DNA of 64,000 bases from Terriglobia bacterium (lineage in GTDB: Bacteria > Acidobacteriota > Terriglobia > Terriglobales > Acidobacteriaceae). Position 1 is the stretch's first letter. Each line of letters begins with the position of its first letter. Below, in pieces: positions 15,451 to 27,942 of the stretch. The notes under the pieces are model-generated. The model searched no databases and had not been told where the DNA came from. It saw only the letters and a program-made list of their open reading frames with translations. The translations under genes were made by a program, and so were the position numbers. Where the stretch lies: assembly GCA_020072585.1 (NCBI GenBank), contig JAIQGL010000029.1, forward strand, positions 124,001 to 188,000. The letters run 5' to 3'.

Positions 15451-16890
15451 ATGTGGAGAATGACGAAACAAGCTGTCCTGTTATTCGCGATTGCAGCTAT
15501 GTTGCTGCTTTCGGTCCCCCCAAACGCTTATGCGCAAAGCACTCTCACCGGTGCGCTGCCTGACGGAGCAACGTACCTGATAGAGGTTCCAGTGCACTGG
15601 AACGGGACCTTGCTCCTTTATAGCCACGGCTACGTTGTACCCGGTTCGTCCAACCCCGCCCGCGACGTTGGTGACCCTGGGACCCGGCTTTTTCTGCTGG
15701 CCAATGGCTTCGCTCTTGCTGGCTCTTCCTATGCCACCACCGGCTGGGCGATCCATGAGGCGATACCGGACCAGATTGCCGTTCTTGACGTTTTCAACGT
15801 CCACTTCGGCAATCCACACCGGACCATTGCCTGGGGGCACTCGCTGGGCGGAATCATCACCGCAGGGCTCATCCAGAGATTTCCGCAGCGCTTTGATGCT
15901 GCACTGCCTATGTGCGGCGTGCTTTCCGGTGGCGTAGCCACGTGGAACCAGGCGCTGGACGGAGCGTTTGCGTTCCAGCAGCTGGTGGCATTCGGCAGTG
16001 GACTGCAAGTGGTCCATATCACCAATCCCGGAACGAATTTCCTGATCAGCGAACAGCAACTGGCCGCGGCACAAGCCACGCCCCAGGGCCGTGCGCGCAT
16101 CGCCTTGGCAGCAGCTTTGGGAGATACCCCTGGCTGGTTTAACTCTGCGTCTCCTGAGCCGGCGCCCACAGATTTTGCCGCGCAGGAATTGAATCAGTTC
16201 CTATGGTTCCAGCAGGTTGATTTTCCTTTTATCTTCTCGTTCCGGGCGGAGCTTGAGTTCCGCGCTGGTGGCAATCCATCTTCGAACACCCACATCAACT
16301 ACCGGGAACAACTGGAACATTCCGTGGACCGCGCCGAAGTTGAAGCACTCTATGCGGCCGCAGGCTTGAGTCTGGATGCCGACCTGGAGACACTGGAAGA
16401 TGCTGCGCGTATTCACGCCGACGCAGCCGCGGTTGATTACCTGAGCCAGAACATCATTTTCGACGGACGCATCAACATACCAGTCTTGACCATGCACACC
16501 TCCGGGGATGGTCTGGTGTCAGTGCAGAACGAGAGCGCCTACAAGGACGTCGTCGATGAAGCTGGCCGCGGCAGGCTCTTGCGCGAGACCTTCGTGCATC
16601 GCGCGGGTCACTGCACCTTCACTCCTGCGGAGACGATTACTGCCTTGCAGGCTTTGCTGACACGGCTGGATACAGGGAGGTGGCCGAGCATTGATCCCGG
16701 CACTCTGAATGCATCTGCCGCGACCCTTGGGCCGCTCAATGTTGCTCCGCCATCATTCTTCCGCCTCAATCCCGGACCATACCTGCGTCCGTTTGACCTG
16801 GGAGATGAGCACTGCGCAGGCGGAGTTGAAAGCGAATGTCGTGACCGTCACGGTCGCGATGACCATGGCGATCATGGTGATCGCCACTGA
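15451..16890 (+). CDS. Secreted alpha/beta hydrolase
   Basis: A 479-residue protein with an N-terminal signal (MTKQAVLLFAIAAMLLL... to NAYAQ). The fold is alpha/beta hydrolase: LLLYSHGYV (oxyanion strand), AWGHSLGGII nucleophile elbow with the catalytic Ser, MHTSGDGLV carrying the Asp, and HRAGHCTF carrying the His. The type of ester or amide cleaved cannot be told. The last 17 residues, rich in His, Asp and Arg with DHGDHGD, may bind metal. I start at 15451 (AAGGAAGAATTGCCAT-ATG), because the longer frame from 15202 would put about 80 odd residues before the signal. It lies between the two halves of a duplicated cassette and is followed by a strong terminator. Confidence 0.85.
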   Translation: MWRMTKQAVLLFAIAAMLLLSVPPNAYAQSTLTGALPDGATYLIEVPVHWNGTLLLYSHGYVVPGSSNPARDVGDPGTRLFLLANGFALAGSSYATTGWAIHEAIPDQIAVLDVFNVHFGNPHRTIAWGHSLGGIITAGLIQRFPQRFDAALPMCGVLSGGVATWNQALDGAFAFQQLVAFGSGLQVVHITNPGTNFLISEQQLAAAQATPQGRARIALAAALGDTPGWFNSASPEPAPTDFAAQELNQFLWFQQVDFPFIFSFRAELEFRAGGNPSSNTHINYREQLEHSVDRAEVEALYAAAGLSLDADLETLEDAARIHADAAAVDYLSQNIIFDGRINIPVLTMHTSGDGLVSVQNESAYKDVVDEAGRGRLLRETFVHRAGHCTFTPAETITALQALLTRLDTGRWPSIDPGTLNASAATLGPLNVAPPSFFRLNPGPYLRPFDLGDEHCAGGVESECRDRHGRDDHGDHGDRH

Positions 16891-16914
16891 CGATTTGTCA
16901 CAATTGAAAAGTCC

Positions 16915-16949
16915 AACCTGGGGCCAGACTCTTCTGGCCCCAGGTTTTT
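16915..16949 (+). terminator. Intrinsic terminator after the hydrolase
   Basis: A 13-base-pair perfect stem, AACCTGGGGCCAG with CTGGCCCCAGGTT, a six-base loop and a following T-run, 24 bases past the hydrolase stop. Confidence 0.93.
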
Positions 16950-16991
16950 GTGTTCCTGCTGTTTGCTAACTGCCATCTCTTCATCAGAAAC

Positions 16992-17048
16992 GTCCAGGTT
17001 TATGCCAACAGAGAGCCAATCCGGGCCATCATGAAGAAGAACGCTTAA
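16992..17048 (+). pseudogene. Relic of the 3' end of an NTF2-like gene
   Basis: Eighteen codons and a stop read VQVYANREPIRAIMKKNA. This matches the end of the intact protein at 14664-15062, which has WQVYADNEPIRAIMRKYS. No homology is visible before 16991. The relic lies tail-to-tail with the intact TonB-C-like gene, fourteen bases from its stop. Confidence 0.8.
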
Positions 17049-17061
17049 AAAAATGCGCTTG

Positions 17062-18138
17062 CTATTCTGAGACAAACTGCACGTTGATGAAGGCTTCACG
17101 CTGCAATCGTCCATTGTTTGCCCGCACATATACTGAGCGCCGCACCAGATCAAGGGCCGATTGGGTAAGCGCCGCTCCTGAGTTTTCCACAAGCTCGGCA
17201 TCCAGCACCTTGCCGTCAGGACCGAGAAGAGCATGAACAATCACTGGCTGAATGATGGAGGCCCCAGGCGCAACATGGATGACTTGAGGGAAGCGCATGG
17301 TGTAGGAAAGAACCGGCCCGGAGTTCCGCATTTCCGGAGTTGGTGTTAACACGTTCGTATTGTTAGGGTCAGCGTCGGCGATGCTGACAAGGTTCGCCTC
17401 CAGCACCGTCTTGCCGCCTTCTACAATCGAGATCTTGTCTGCCAGCACGCGCCCGTGGAAGTGATGCGGGTTGGCATAGTCATAAACCACGTAAATACCC
17501 GGCGCATCAGAGAGGACCTGCAACAGCCCAGTTTTAGTGTCCACACAAAATTCCCGCTCCACCCAGCGGCGTCCCGGCGTGGGGGTTGCGTCAGACATAC
17601 CACCGGAAGTCAGAATGCAGGTGACTTCGCTGCCTTTCCATTGGGCCTTGGCCGTCCTGATCAAAGCGTCGGCCGGATTGAAACTAACGGGCCAGAACAG
17701 TGCATCGCGCAGCATGTGCACGCGCATGGGAATGAACTCTGTTGGCTTGTCATCCAATACAGCGCCGCGTACCGCAATTCGCGTGAGTTCAAAGTCTCCC
17801 AGCCGGGCGCTCCAGCGGAAGACATAGGGTGCAATCCATGTTTCTTCCATCTCGCCGGAACCGGTGAATTGCACATTGCCGCTGGCGGTGAAATTGACCT
17901 TCAGCATGTAGGCCGGGCCGCCAGGAGTGCTGAGGTCGCTATTCTGGCGGGCACGCTCCACCAGATCCAGAGCACGAGAGCGTTCTTGTGGAGTGTCCGG
18001 CACTCGTGTTGCGCCGGTTACAAGTTCAAGCGAATCGGAAGGTATAGGCGCAACCTGTGGCATGTTCTGGCAAAAACCAGCAGTGGTGAAAAGTGTAACT
18101 ACTAAGAAGGCAAGATAAAGTCGTCGAATGGCAGGCAT
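17062..18138 (-). CDS. Secreted TonB-C-like (energy transducer-like) protein
   Basis: A 358-residue protein with a signal peptide (YLAFLVVTLFTTAGFCQ). The central part, FTASGNVQFTGSGEMEETWIAP, resembles the lipoprotein-carrier-like domains found in acidobacterial TonB relatives. The end, MRFPQVIHVAPGASIIQPVIVHALLGPDG, KVLDAELVENSGAAL and then AFINVQF, follows the TonB C-terminal pattern in which a ligand domain senses an outer-membrane receptor. It lacks the usual Pro-rich TonB linker and has no N-terminal membrane anchor beyond the signal, so true energy transduction is doubtful. I choose the ATG at 18138, preceded by GGAGCGCCAG, over the TTG four codons earlier. It is convergent with the NTF2-like relic. 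Confidence 0.7.
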   Translation of the reverse strand: MPAIRRLYLAFLVVTLFTTAGFCQNMPQVAPIPSDSLELVTGATRVPDTPQERSRALDLVERARQNSDLSTPGGPAYMLKVNFTASGNVQFTGSGEMEETWIAPYVFRWSARLGDFELTRIAVRGAVLDDKPTEFIPMRVHMLRDALFWPVSFNPADALIRTAKAQWKGSEVTCILTSGGMSDATPTPGRRWVEREFCVDTKTGLLQVLSDAPGIYVVYDYANPHHFHGRVLADKISIVEGGKTVLEANLVSIADADPNNTNVLTPTPEMRNSGPVLSYTMRFPQVIHVAPGASIIQPVIVHALLGPDGKVLDAELVENSGAALTQSALDLVRRSVYVRANNGRLQREAFINVQFVSE

Positions 18139-18267
18139 CTGGCGCTCCAAACTATGCGAGTCTTACGCTCCCCCAAACTACATTGGCAATAATGCTAGAC
18201 CTATCCAGCTCACAATCGCAAGATGAATGTTGTTAAGGAATTGTAAATTGCGGTATGGATAAAAACG

Positions 18268-21644
<3,377 letters not shown>

Positions 21645-21645
<1 letters not shown>

Positions 21646-22538
21646 TAGTTGAACCACCTTTTCAAGGCAGATGCAAGCATTAGTTTGGCGGCATTGAGCA
21701 CCGCAAATGTATACAGCGCAATAAGAAACGTCTTGACAAGCGTTCTGGCCTCTGTCCTGGCCCGCGAAAGGTTAGTATCGATCTCAAAATATGGGAACCA
21801 ATATATATATAGCCGGATGCATAAATCAGCGCCAACAATCAACGTTGCTAAAAGAACGCCAAACATTAACAAAGCGCCGGTGCCAGAAAGTGGAGCTTGC
21901 AGATTGAATGCTGGGTTTACGAGCTTTGCCGCAGCATATTCCCCAAAGCACACTAGAACCATTGAGAGCCAAAAGAGGGGACGCGAATTTTGATATACAA
22001 AATTGCGAGTTCTTCGTTTTTCAGCATCAATCCAGTGTTGAAAATTTTGGTAAGTCGCATTAACCCATTCTGCATTCGAACCCTGGATGAGAATTTGGTT
22101 TGCTTGCTTATCATTCAAATCGTTGAAATCTTTGAATTGACTCCTCAGCTTTATCTCTATAAATCGATTGATACCATCAGCCCTACATATCACCAAAAAG
22201 ACATCTTTGGGCAAGTCTTCCATCTGAAAGGTAGGGTTATCGAACTGCACATTTGAATTCGGAGAGAGAAATGCATACTTTTCCGCGGAATCTAGGTTCA
22301 TGGCTCCGCGTAGTGTTTGATTGTCCAAATTCCTAGCGACGAAGCTATTCTCATCGTTAGCACCGGGGTCCACCCTCAAAGCTTCAGCCGGATTCGCCTT
22401 ATACGCAGTTCGCAACCTTTGCTCAACCTGGGGGAGCATCTTCTCCTCAGCAATTTTGTGAAGCTCAGCAATTATCTTGTCTGCTGTCTCCACGCTGATT
22501 GTTAATGAAGGAACCCGTAGAGTTCTTTCTGTCTTCAT
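21645..22538 (-). CDS. Membrane protein inserted between carA and carB
   Basis: A 297-residue protein I do not recognise. The first 160 residues are soluble and charged. Then come helices near 190-215 ([21 protein letters not shown]), 220-250 ([22 protein letters not shown]) and 270-295 ([22 protein letters not shown]). Its start ATG overlaps the carA stop (ATGA) and its stop overlaps the carB GTG (TAGTG), so it is fully built into the operon. Its codons are visibly more AT-rich than carA or carB, suggesting later arrival. Carbamoyl phosphate synthase subunits are normally adjacent; I know of no membrane partner. It could be a passenger gene or an operon-specific regulator or anchor. Confidence 0.8.
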
Positions 22539-23668
22539 TTGCCCTTCCACTCCTCCATCAGGCCCATAAAATCCTTGAACAGGTAGTGCGAATCGTGCGG
22601 GCCGGGCGATGCTTCAGGGTGATACTGCACGGTAAACAGCGGAAGGGTGCGATGGCGCAGGCCTTCCAGCGTGTTGTCGTTCAGGTCAATGTGTGTTTTC
22701 AAGACCTCAGATTCTTTAAGTGAGTCAGGATCGACGGCATAATTGTGGTTGTGCGCCGTGATCTCAATCTTGCCGGTTTCAAGCTGCTTTACCGGATGAT
22801 TGCCGCCGTGGTGTCCGAACTTCAATTTGTACGTCTTGCCGCCCAGCGCCAACCCGACCAGCTGATGTCCCAGGCAGATGCCGAAGATCGGCGTTTTGCC
22901 CATGAGCCGGCGAATATTTTCCGCGGCATAGGTGCAGGGCTCGGGATCACCAGGGCCGTTGGAGAGAAACACGCCGTCAGGATTGAGGGCCATTACGTCT
23001 TCCGCGCTGGTCATGGCCGGGACCACGGTGACGCGGCAGCCCTGGTCCACCAGCATGCGCAGAATATTCTGTTTGATGCCGAAGTCATACGCCACAACAT
23101 GTTTGCTCGGCGGCAGGTCTTTTACTCCCACAATCTCCGTGGGTTCATGCGAGCGCGTTCCGGTCTCCCACTGGTAGCGCTGCTTGGTGGTGACGACCTT
23201 TGCCAGGTCGGTGCCATCCATTTTGGGAATCGACCGCGCTTTGGCAATGAGTTTCTCCGGATCGGTCTCAATGGAGGAGATCACGCCGCGCATCACGCCG
23301 TTGGTGCGGAGATGGCGGACCAGGGCGCGCGTATCGATGTCCGCGATGACCGGGATTTTGAACTTTTCCAGATATTCGTCGGTCACCTGTTGCGAGCGCC
23401 AATTTGAGCTGATGGGCGAAAACTCGCGCACGACTAGGCCTTCTATATAGGGATGAGTGGCTTCATTGTCGTCTGGATTGGTGCCGTAATTTCCGATCTG
23501 CGGGTTGGTCAGGACAACAATCTGTCCCATGTAGGAAGGATCAGTGAAGATTTCCTGGTAGCCAGTGATGGAAGTATTGAAAACAACTTCTCCATAGCAT
23601 TCGCCTTTCGCGCCATGGCCTATGCCGCTGAAGATTCGTCCATCTTCCAGCGCAAGGATTGCCTGCAT
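22535..23668 (-). CDS. carA: Carbamoyl-phosphate synthase small subunit
   Basis: A 377-residue glutaminase subunit that supplies ammonia to CarB. The N-terminal CarA domain has [18 protein letters not shown] and [10 protein letters not shown]. The class I glutamine amidotransferase half has [11 protein letters not shown], the nucleophile C265 in GICLGHQ, and [14 protein letters not shown] with the His and Glu of the triad. The ATG at 23668 follows CTGGAGTTCC and gives the family length. A reading frame extends 93 codons further upstream but has no family similarity. It is the first gene of the carA-orf-carB operon, and its promoter should lie in 23669-23836, facing the DHFR-like gene. Confidence 0.96.
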   Translation of the reverse strand: MQAILALEDGRIFSGIGHGAKGECYGEVVFNTSITGYQEIFTDPSYMGQIVVLTNPQIGNYGTNPDDNEATHPYIEGLVVREFSPISSNWRSQQVTDEYLEKFKIPVIADIDTRALVRHLRTNGVMRGVISSIETDPEKLIAKARSIPKMDGTDLAKVVTTKQRYQWETGTRSHEPTEIVGVKDLPPSKHVVAYDFGIKQNILRMLVDQGCRVTVVPAMTSAEDVMALNPDGVFLSNGPGDPEPCTYAAENIRRLMGKTPIFGICLGHQLVGLALGGKTYKLKFGHHGGNHPVKQLETGKIEITAHNHNYAVDPDSLKESEVLKTHIDLNDNTLEGLRHRTLPLFTVQYHPEASPGPHDSHYLFKDFMGLMEEWKGK

Positions 23669-23836
23669 CGGAACTCCAGAGGAGTGGATTTTAATAATTT
23701 TATCACCCCGTAAGGCCTTGTAGAAGGCGCGACTGTGGATAAAGACGGTGGAATTGAATATTTTCAGCTCAATTTTTGGCCCAGCCAAGTGCTGCGGCCC
23801 GAGGTATATTAGCCGGCATTCGGGGAGCGAAGCAGC

Positions 23837-24385
23837 ATGAAGAAGCACAGGAAGATCATCGTGTCCATCGCGATCAGCACGGATGGCTTCATCGCACGGC
23901 CCGACGGTGACGTGGTTTGGCTCGACCGTCCGCGGCCAAAGGGACACTACGGAATGGGTGAGTTCTTCAAAACCATCGACACGATCCTGTGGGGCCGCAA
24001 GACATACGACAAGGGAATCAAAATGGGAATGAAAGCGGCGGGATTCGATCCGGAAATCAAAAACTACGTCTTTTCTCGTCAGCCCCAGGAATCACTAGAA
24101 CCGGGATTCGAGTGGATTAGCGAGCCGGTCAAGACGTTCGCGCAACGGCTGCGCGCGCAGCCGGGCAAAGACATTTGGATGATGGGTGGAGGCGGGATCA
24201 TCGCTTCGTTTCTGGACGAAGGCGAAATCGACGAGTTCATCATCCGCGTTATCCCGATTCTCATTGGAGAGGGGATCCCGCTCGTCCAGCCCCGGCAACG
24301 CTCAATTCCGCTGGAGCTACTCTCCAGCAAGGCGTTTCCAGACGGCGTAGTGCAGCTGAATTATCGTGTGAAGGATCGTTCATAG
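23837..24385 (+). CDS. Dihydrofolate reductase-family protein (RibD C-terminal type)
   Basis: A 182-residue protein of the RibD_C/DHFR fold, with [24 protein letters not shown] at the start, [10 protein letters not shown] in the middle, [15 protein letters not shown] (nucleotide-binding glycine loop) and [12 protein letters not shown] at the end. These match the YwjB/YyaP group of small reductases whose substrate is usually unknown; classical folate reductase activity should not be assumed. The ATG at 23837 follows GGGAGCGAAGCAGC. It diverges from carA and lies 74 bases before a ThyX-like gene, a suggestive pairing with thymidylate metabolism, but only by position. Confidence 0.85.
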   Translation: MKKHRKIIVSIAISTDGFIARPDGDVVWLDRPRPKGHYGMGEFFKTIDTILWGRKTYDKGIKMGMKAAGFDPEIKNYVFSRQPQESLEPGFEWISEPVKTFAQRLRAQPGKDIWMMGGGGIIASFLDEGEIDEFIIRVIPILIGEGIPLVQPRQRSIPLELLSSKAFPDGVVQLNYRVKDRS

Positions 24386-24459
24386 AGGTGTGCAATACCA
24401 CCCCCGCGCAGATTGAAATCTCGGCAATCCCGGAATGGAATAAAATCGAGTTGACTCCC

Positions 24460-26031
24460 ATGCCTGATGCCATCACCACCAAACCGGCAGCAAAGGAAAA
24501 GAACGGGACCAGTTCCGGTCCACAGGTCAACGTGTTTGCCGTGCACGGCGTGGAGCCGGAGGTCCAGGCCTATGCCATGGCCAAGTATTCGCGCTCCGCG
24601 CTTTCCATGAAAGAGTCACTCAAGGAGATCAGCGAGCAGAAGGCCGAGCAGTTCCTCAACACCTTTTACTTCCAGTACGGACACCGCTCCATTGCTGACC
24701 TGGCGCACCTGGCCTTTGCCATTGAGAAGCTTTCGATCCTGGCTGCGATCGTTCTGGTGGATGAGCAGCGCTGGGACGGGCAGGAGCGCTCCACGCGCTA
24801 CCAGAATTTCAAGAAGAGCGGCTACTTCATTCCTGATTTTGGCGGCGATGAGACGCTCCAAGCCGAGTACTGTGCCACGGTCGATTTTCTCTTTGCCGAG
24901 TATGGCGCTTTTACCCAGGAGATGCTCCGCTATTACACCAGTCAGGTGCCGCGACCGGGAGGCATGGCGGAGGAGCAGTACACGCGCACTCTGCGCGCCC
25001 GGGCTTTTGACAATTCGCGTTACCTGTTGCCGCTGGCGACGAATACCTCGTTAGGGCAGATTGTGAATGCGCGCACTCTGGAAACGCAGATCGCAAGATT
25101 GCTTACCAGTCCATATGCTGAAGTGCGGCGGCTGGGCGCTCTACTGAAAGATGCGGCAAAGGACGCTGCTTACAACGTGCAGGCGGAATCGCTGCGGGCC
25201 CTGGTGGAAGAGATCAAGGCGGCAAATCCGGAGCTGGGTGCGAAAGCCGAGCAGCAGCTTCTGCGTCCAACGCGCGTGGCGCCCACACTGGTGAAGTATG
25301 CGAACGCCAATGAGTATGAGAGCCAGACACGGAGTGAACTGGAGCATGCGGCTGCTGAATTGATGGAAGGCGTTCCTCTGCACAAGGCGCCGTTGGTTGA
25401 TCTGGTGGAAGATGGGCCGCTGGAAGTGGAGATCGCGGCGACCCTGCTCTATTCGGCTTGCCATCATTCTTACCGGCAGGTCACCGAGCGTGTGCAGGCG
25501 CTCACGGCGGCGCAGCGCAGTGAGGTCATTGATCTGGGCATGTGCCATCGCGGCCAGTATGACGAGCTGCTGCGCGGCTTCCACGCCGGCCAGCAGCTCA
25601 AGTTTGACATCCTGATGGATGTGGGCGGCTTTCGCGACATGCATCGCCACCGCCGCTGCACGCAGATTGAGCAGGGATTTACCCACCAACACGGTTATGA
25701 CACGCCACCGGACGTGGTCACAGCCGGGCTTGAGCCGCGCTATGAAGCCGCCATGCAGAGAGTCGCCCACGCTTGCGATAAAGCCGGCGCTTCCGGTCCG
25801 CACGCCGGGCTTTATTTGTTGCCCATGGCTTACCGCAAACGCACTCTCTTCAAGATGGATTTTGCTGAAGCGCTCTATATCTCTGAGCTGCGCAGCGGCC
25901 CGGCAGGGCACTTTTCCTACCGTAATGTGGCTTACGCCATGTATGAGGAGGTGGCGAAGAAATATCCCTCCCTGGCGAAATACTTCCGCGTAACGGACGT
26001 CAATCAGCCCATGGACCTGCTCAAGCGTTAG
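24460..26031 (+). CDS. Two-domain ThyX-like (flavin-dependent thymidylate synthase) protein
   Basis: A 523-residue protein with two ThyX-like halves, versus about 220-250 residues for a single ThyX. The first half has YGHRSIADLAHLAFAIEKLS and QERSTRYQNF, which resemble the ThyX motif surroundings but lack RHR. The second half has RDMHRHRRCTQIEQGF with R396-H397-R398, the FAD/dUMP motif. Each half thus seems to keep different parts of the active site, so one composite site per chain is possible. ThyX methylates dUMP using FADH2 and methylene-tetrahydrofolate. Whether this longer form does so is unproven. The ATG has only a weak ribosome site. Confidence 0.75.
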   Translation: MPDAITTKPAAKEKNGTSSGPQVNVFAVHGVEPEVQAYAMAKYSRSALSMKESLKEISEQKAEQFLNTFYFQYGHRSIADLAHLAFAIEKLSILAAIVLVDEQRWDGQERSTRYQNFKKSGYFIPDFGGDETLQAEYCATVDFLFAEYGAFTQEMLRYYTSQVPRPGGMAEEQYTRTLRARAFDNSRYLLPLATNTSLGQIVNARTLETQIARLLTSPYAEVRRLGALLKDAAKDAAYNVQAESLRALVEEIKAANPELGAKAEQQLLRPTRVAPTLVKYANANEYESQTRSELEHAAAELMEGVPLHKAPLVDLVEDGPLEVEIAATLLYSACHHSYRQVTERVQALTAAQRSEVIDLGMCHRGQYDELLRGFHAGQQLKFDILMDVGGFRDMHRHRRCTQIEQGFTHQHGYDTPPDVVTAGLEPRYEAAMQRVAHACDKAGASGPHAGLYLLPMAYRKRTLFKMDFAEALYISELRSGPAGHFSYRNVAYAMYEEVAKKYPSLAKYFRVTDVNQPMDLLKR

Positions 26032-26388
26032 TTCCATCCTGGCACTGGATTAAAATTTTCTGATACGAATCGTGTGTTTGCAGCACTATCTACTATGCAC
26101 GCAATCCAGACTGTTTAGGAGGGATCGGATGGACCATGAACCTTTGGTGCCTATCTTTCCAAGGCTTTGCGCGCCTTTGTACGGGACAAGGTGCGTTTTT
26201 TTCGCGCAGAGGGGTCTTTTTAAATGCAGAAACCCAAGGATTTACCGGAGGATGACTAAAATCACTTTCACCGCGCGGGTTTTCGCTATAAAATCCCTTA
26301 TCTGAAGTAACCAGGTTACGTGCTCACATCCCCCTCCGGCAGAGAGTTGTTTGTTCATCCCGCCGGGAGCTGCGTGTCCAGTTGATCG
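26032..26388. other. Intergenic region before the diguanylate cyclase
   Basis: About 357 bases with T-rich runs near 26192 and 26214. It is probably the promoter region for the cyclase. A 58-codon frame at 26129-26305 has a strong AGGAGGGATCGG ribosome site but an amino-acid composition (many Arg, Phe and Cys) that does not look like a real protein, so I leave it uncalled. Confidence 0.4.
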
Positions 26389-27909
26389 ATGGAAACGGAT
26401 TTCATCTTGCTTGAATCGATGCAAAAGATCGCCATATTGTATGACGCCAGTCAGGCGATCTTATCTACGTATGACCTGGACGAGGTGCTGAACCGCATCC
26501 TCACCATCATCCGCGACTTTTTTCAGCTACAGAACGGCGCCGTGCTGCTGCTGGACAAATCGGGACAGGAGCTCCACGTTCGCGCCCATCTGGGCCGGAG
26601 CAATCTGGATATAGGTTACCGAATCCCCAAAGGCACGGGGTTGACCTGGGCCGCGGCGAAAATCAAACGCCCTGTCTATGCGCCGGACGTGACAAAAGAC
26701 CCTCGTTACCTGCGAAGGGTGGACGAGACCATGTCTGAAGTTGCGATCCCGCTGCTGGTGCGCGATGAAGTGGTGGGCGTCCTGGATTTCCAGAGCGATC
26801 AGATTGACTACTTTGATCTGGAGAAGATTGATCTGCTGACTTTGTTTTCCACGCAGGCTTCCATGGCGCTGGAGAATGCCCGGTTGTATTCCACGGAACG
26901 GCGGCGCACCAAGCAGCTGGAGGCCATCAATGCTGTCGCCAAAAAGACCACGCGTGTCCTTGATCTGGATGAGTTGCTCACCGTGGTGTGCGGACTGCTG
27001 ATGGACCTGTTTGGCATTGATCACGCGGCTGTGCTGCTGGCTGAAGGTGACAGTCTGCGTGTACGCGCCCATGAAGGCCGTCTCACGCCGAACCTGGCCA
27101 TGGGATCGATCCTTTCTCCCGGGACCGGGCTGGCCGCGCGTGCCCTGGCTTCAGGACGTAGCGTGATTGAAAATGACGTCAACAACGTTGAAGGCTACAT
27201 ATCGGGTTTTGCGGAAACGCAATCGGAAATGTGTGTGCCGTTGATTATCTTTGGTGAGAAGCTGGGCGTTCTGGCGTTGGACAGCGCAACCAGGGGTTCT
27301 TTTGATAACGATGATGTCCAGCCGCTGGAGTCGGTGGCGGATATCTGCGCGGCGGCCATCCAGAACGCGCACAACTTTGACCGGATGAAGCAGCTTGCCT
27401 ATGTGGATGGCCTGACGGGCATCCATAACCGGCGGTTTTTTGAGATGCGTATTGTGGAAGAGCTGGAACGCGCGGGCCGCTTCCAGGGGCGCATGTCCGT
27501 GATCATGGTGGATATTGATCATTTCAAGAAGATGAACGACGAATTCGGGCACCTGCTGGGCGACGAGATGCTGCGTTCGGTTTCTTCCATCCTTAAACAA
27601 CAGCTGCGCAAGATGGATATGGTATGCCGCTACGGTGGTGATGAATTTGCGATTGTGGTGCCGGAAACCACGGGAGAAAGCGCCGTTCGTGTGGCGGAAA
27701 AACTGCGCCGCCAGGTGGAAACACATTTCTTCCCTGGAGTGCCTCGTCCGGTAACGATCAGTTGCGGGGTGGCCGACTATCCCGCGCACGGGGTGACCCG
27801 TGACGAAGTGGTGGCTGCCGCGGACAGCGCACTTTATCAAGCCAAGCAGCAGGGACGAAATCAAGTGGCCTCAGCCAGCGTCAAGAAAGAATTTTCCACT
27901 CACAGATAA
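26389..27909 (+). CDS. Diguanylate cyclase with two GAF domains
   Basis: A 506-residue cytoplasmic protein. Two GAF sensor domains cover roughly residues 20-165 and 185-330, each ending in a helix of the type STQASMALENARLY or ADICAAAIQNAH. A GGDEF domain follows from about 340, with DGLTGIHNRRFF, VDIDHFKKMND, and the active-site GGDEF at 416-420. An RKMD inhibitory site (R407-D410) lies five residues upstream, so product feedback is likely. It should make cyclic di-GMP from two GTP in response to a ligand bound by the GAF domains. No membrane segment is seen. The ATG at 26389 is plausible; the one at 26419 (MQKIAIL) is an alternative. A PilZ gene follows 33 bases later. Confidence 0.92.
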   Translation: METDFILLESMQKIAILYDASQAILSTYDLDEVLNRILTIIRDFFQLQNGAVLLLDKSGQELHVRAHLGRSNLDIGYRIPKGTGLTWAAAKIKRPVYAPDVTKDPRYLRRVDETMSEVAIPLLVRDEVVGVLDFQSDQIDYFDLEKIDLLTLFSTQASMALENARLYSTERRRTKQLEAINAVAKKTTRVLDLDELLTVVCGLLMDLFGIDHAAVLLAEGDSLRVRAHEGRLTPNLAMGSILSPGTGLAARALASGRSVIENDVNNVEGYISGFAETQSEMCVPLIIFGEKLGVLALDSATRGSFDNDDVQPLESVADICAAAIQNAHNFDRMKQLAYVDGLTGIHNRRFFEMRIVEELERAGRFQGRMSVIMVDIDHFKKMNDEFGHLLGDEMLRSVSSILKQQLRKMDMVCRYGGDEFAIVVPETTGESAVRVAEKLRRQVETHFFPGVPRPVTISCGVADYPAHGVTRDEVVAAADSALYQAKQQGRNQVASASVKKEFSTHR

Positions 27910-27942
27910 TGGACGCTTAAATACGACATACCTCAGGGAGAC

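Noticed and set aside
22535-23947. N-terminal extension of carA by 93 codons
   Set aside because: The extension has no family similarity, reaches into the divergent promoter region, and a good ribosome site precedes the standard start at 23668.
26129-26305. 58-codon frame with a strong AGGAGGGATCGG ribosome site before the diguanylate cyclase
   Set aside because: Its Arg/Phe/Cys-rich composition does not look like a folded protein and nothing suggests conservation. The ribosome-like site may be chance.
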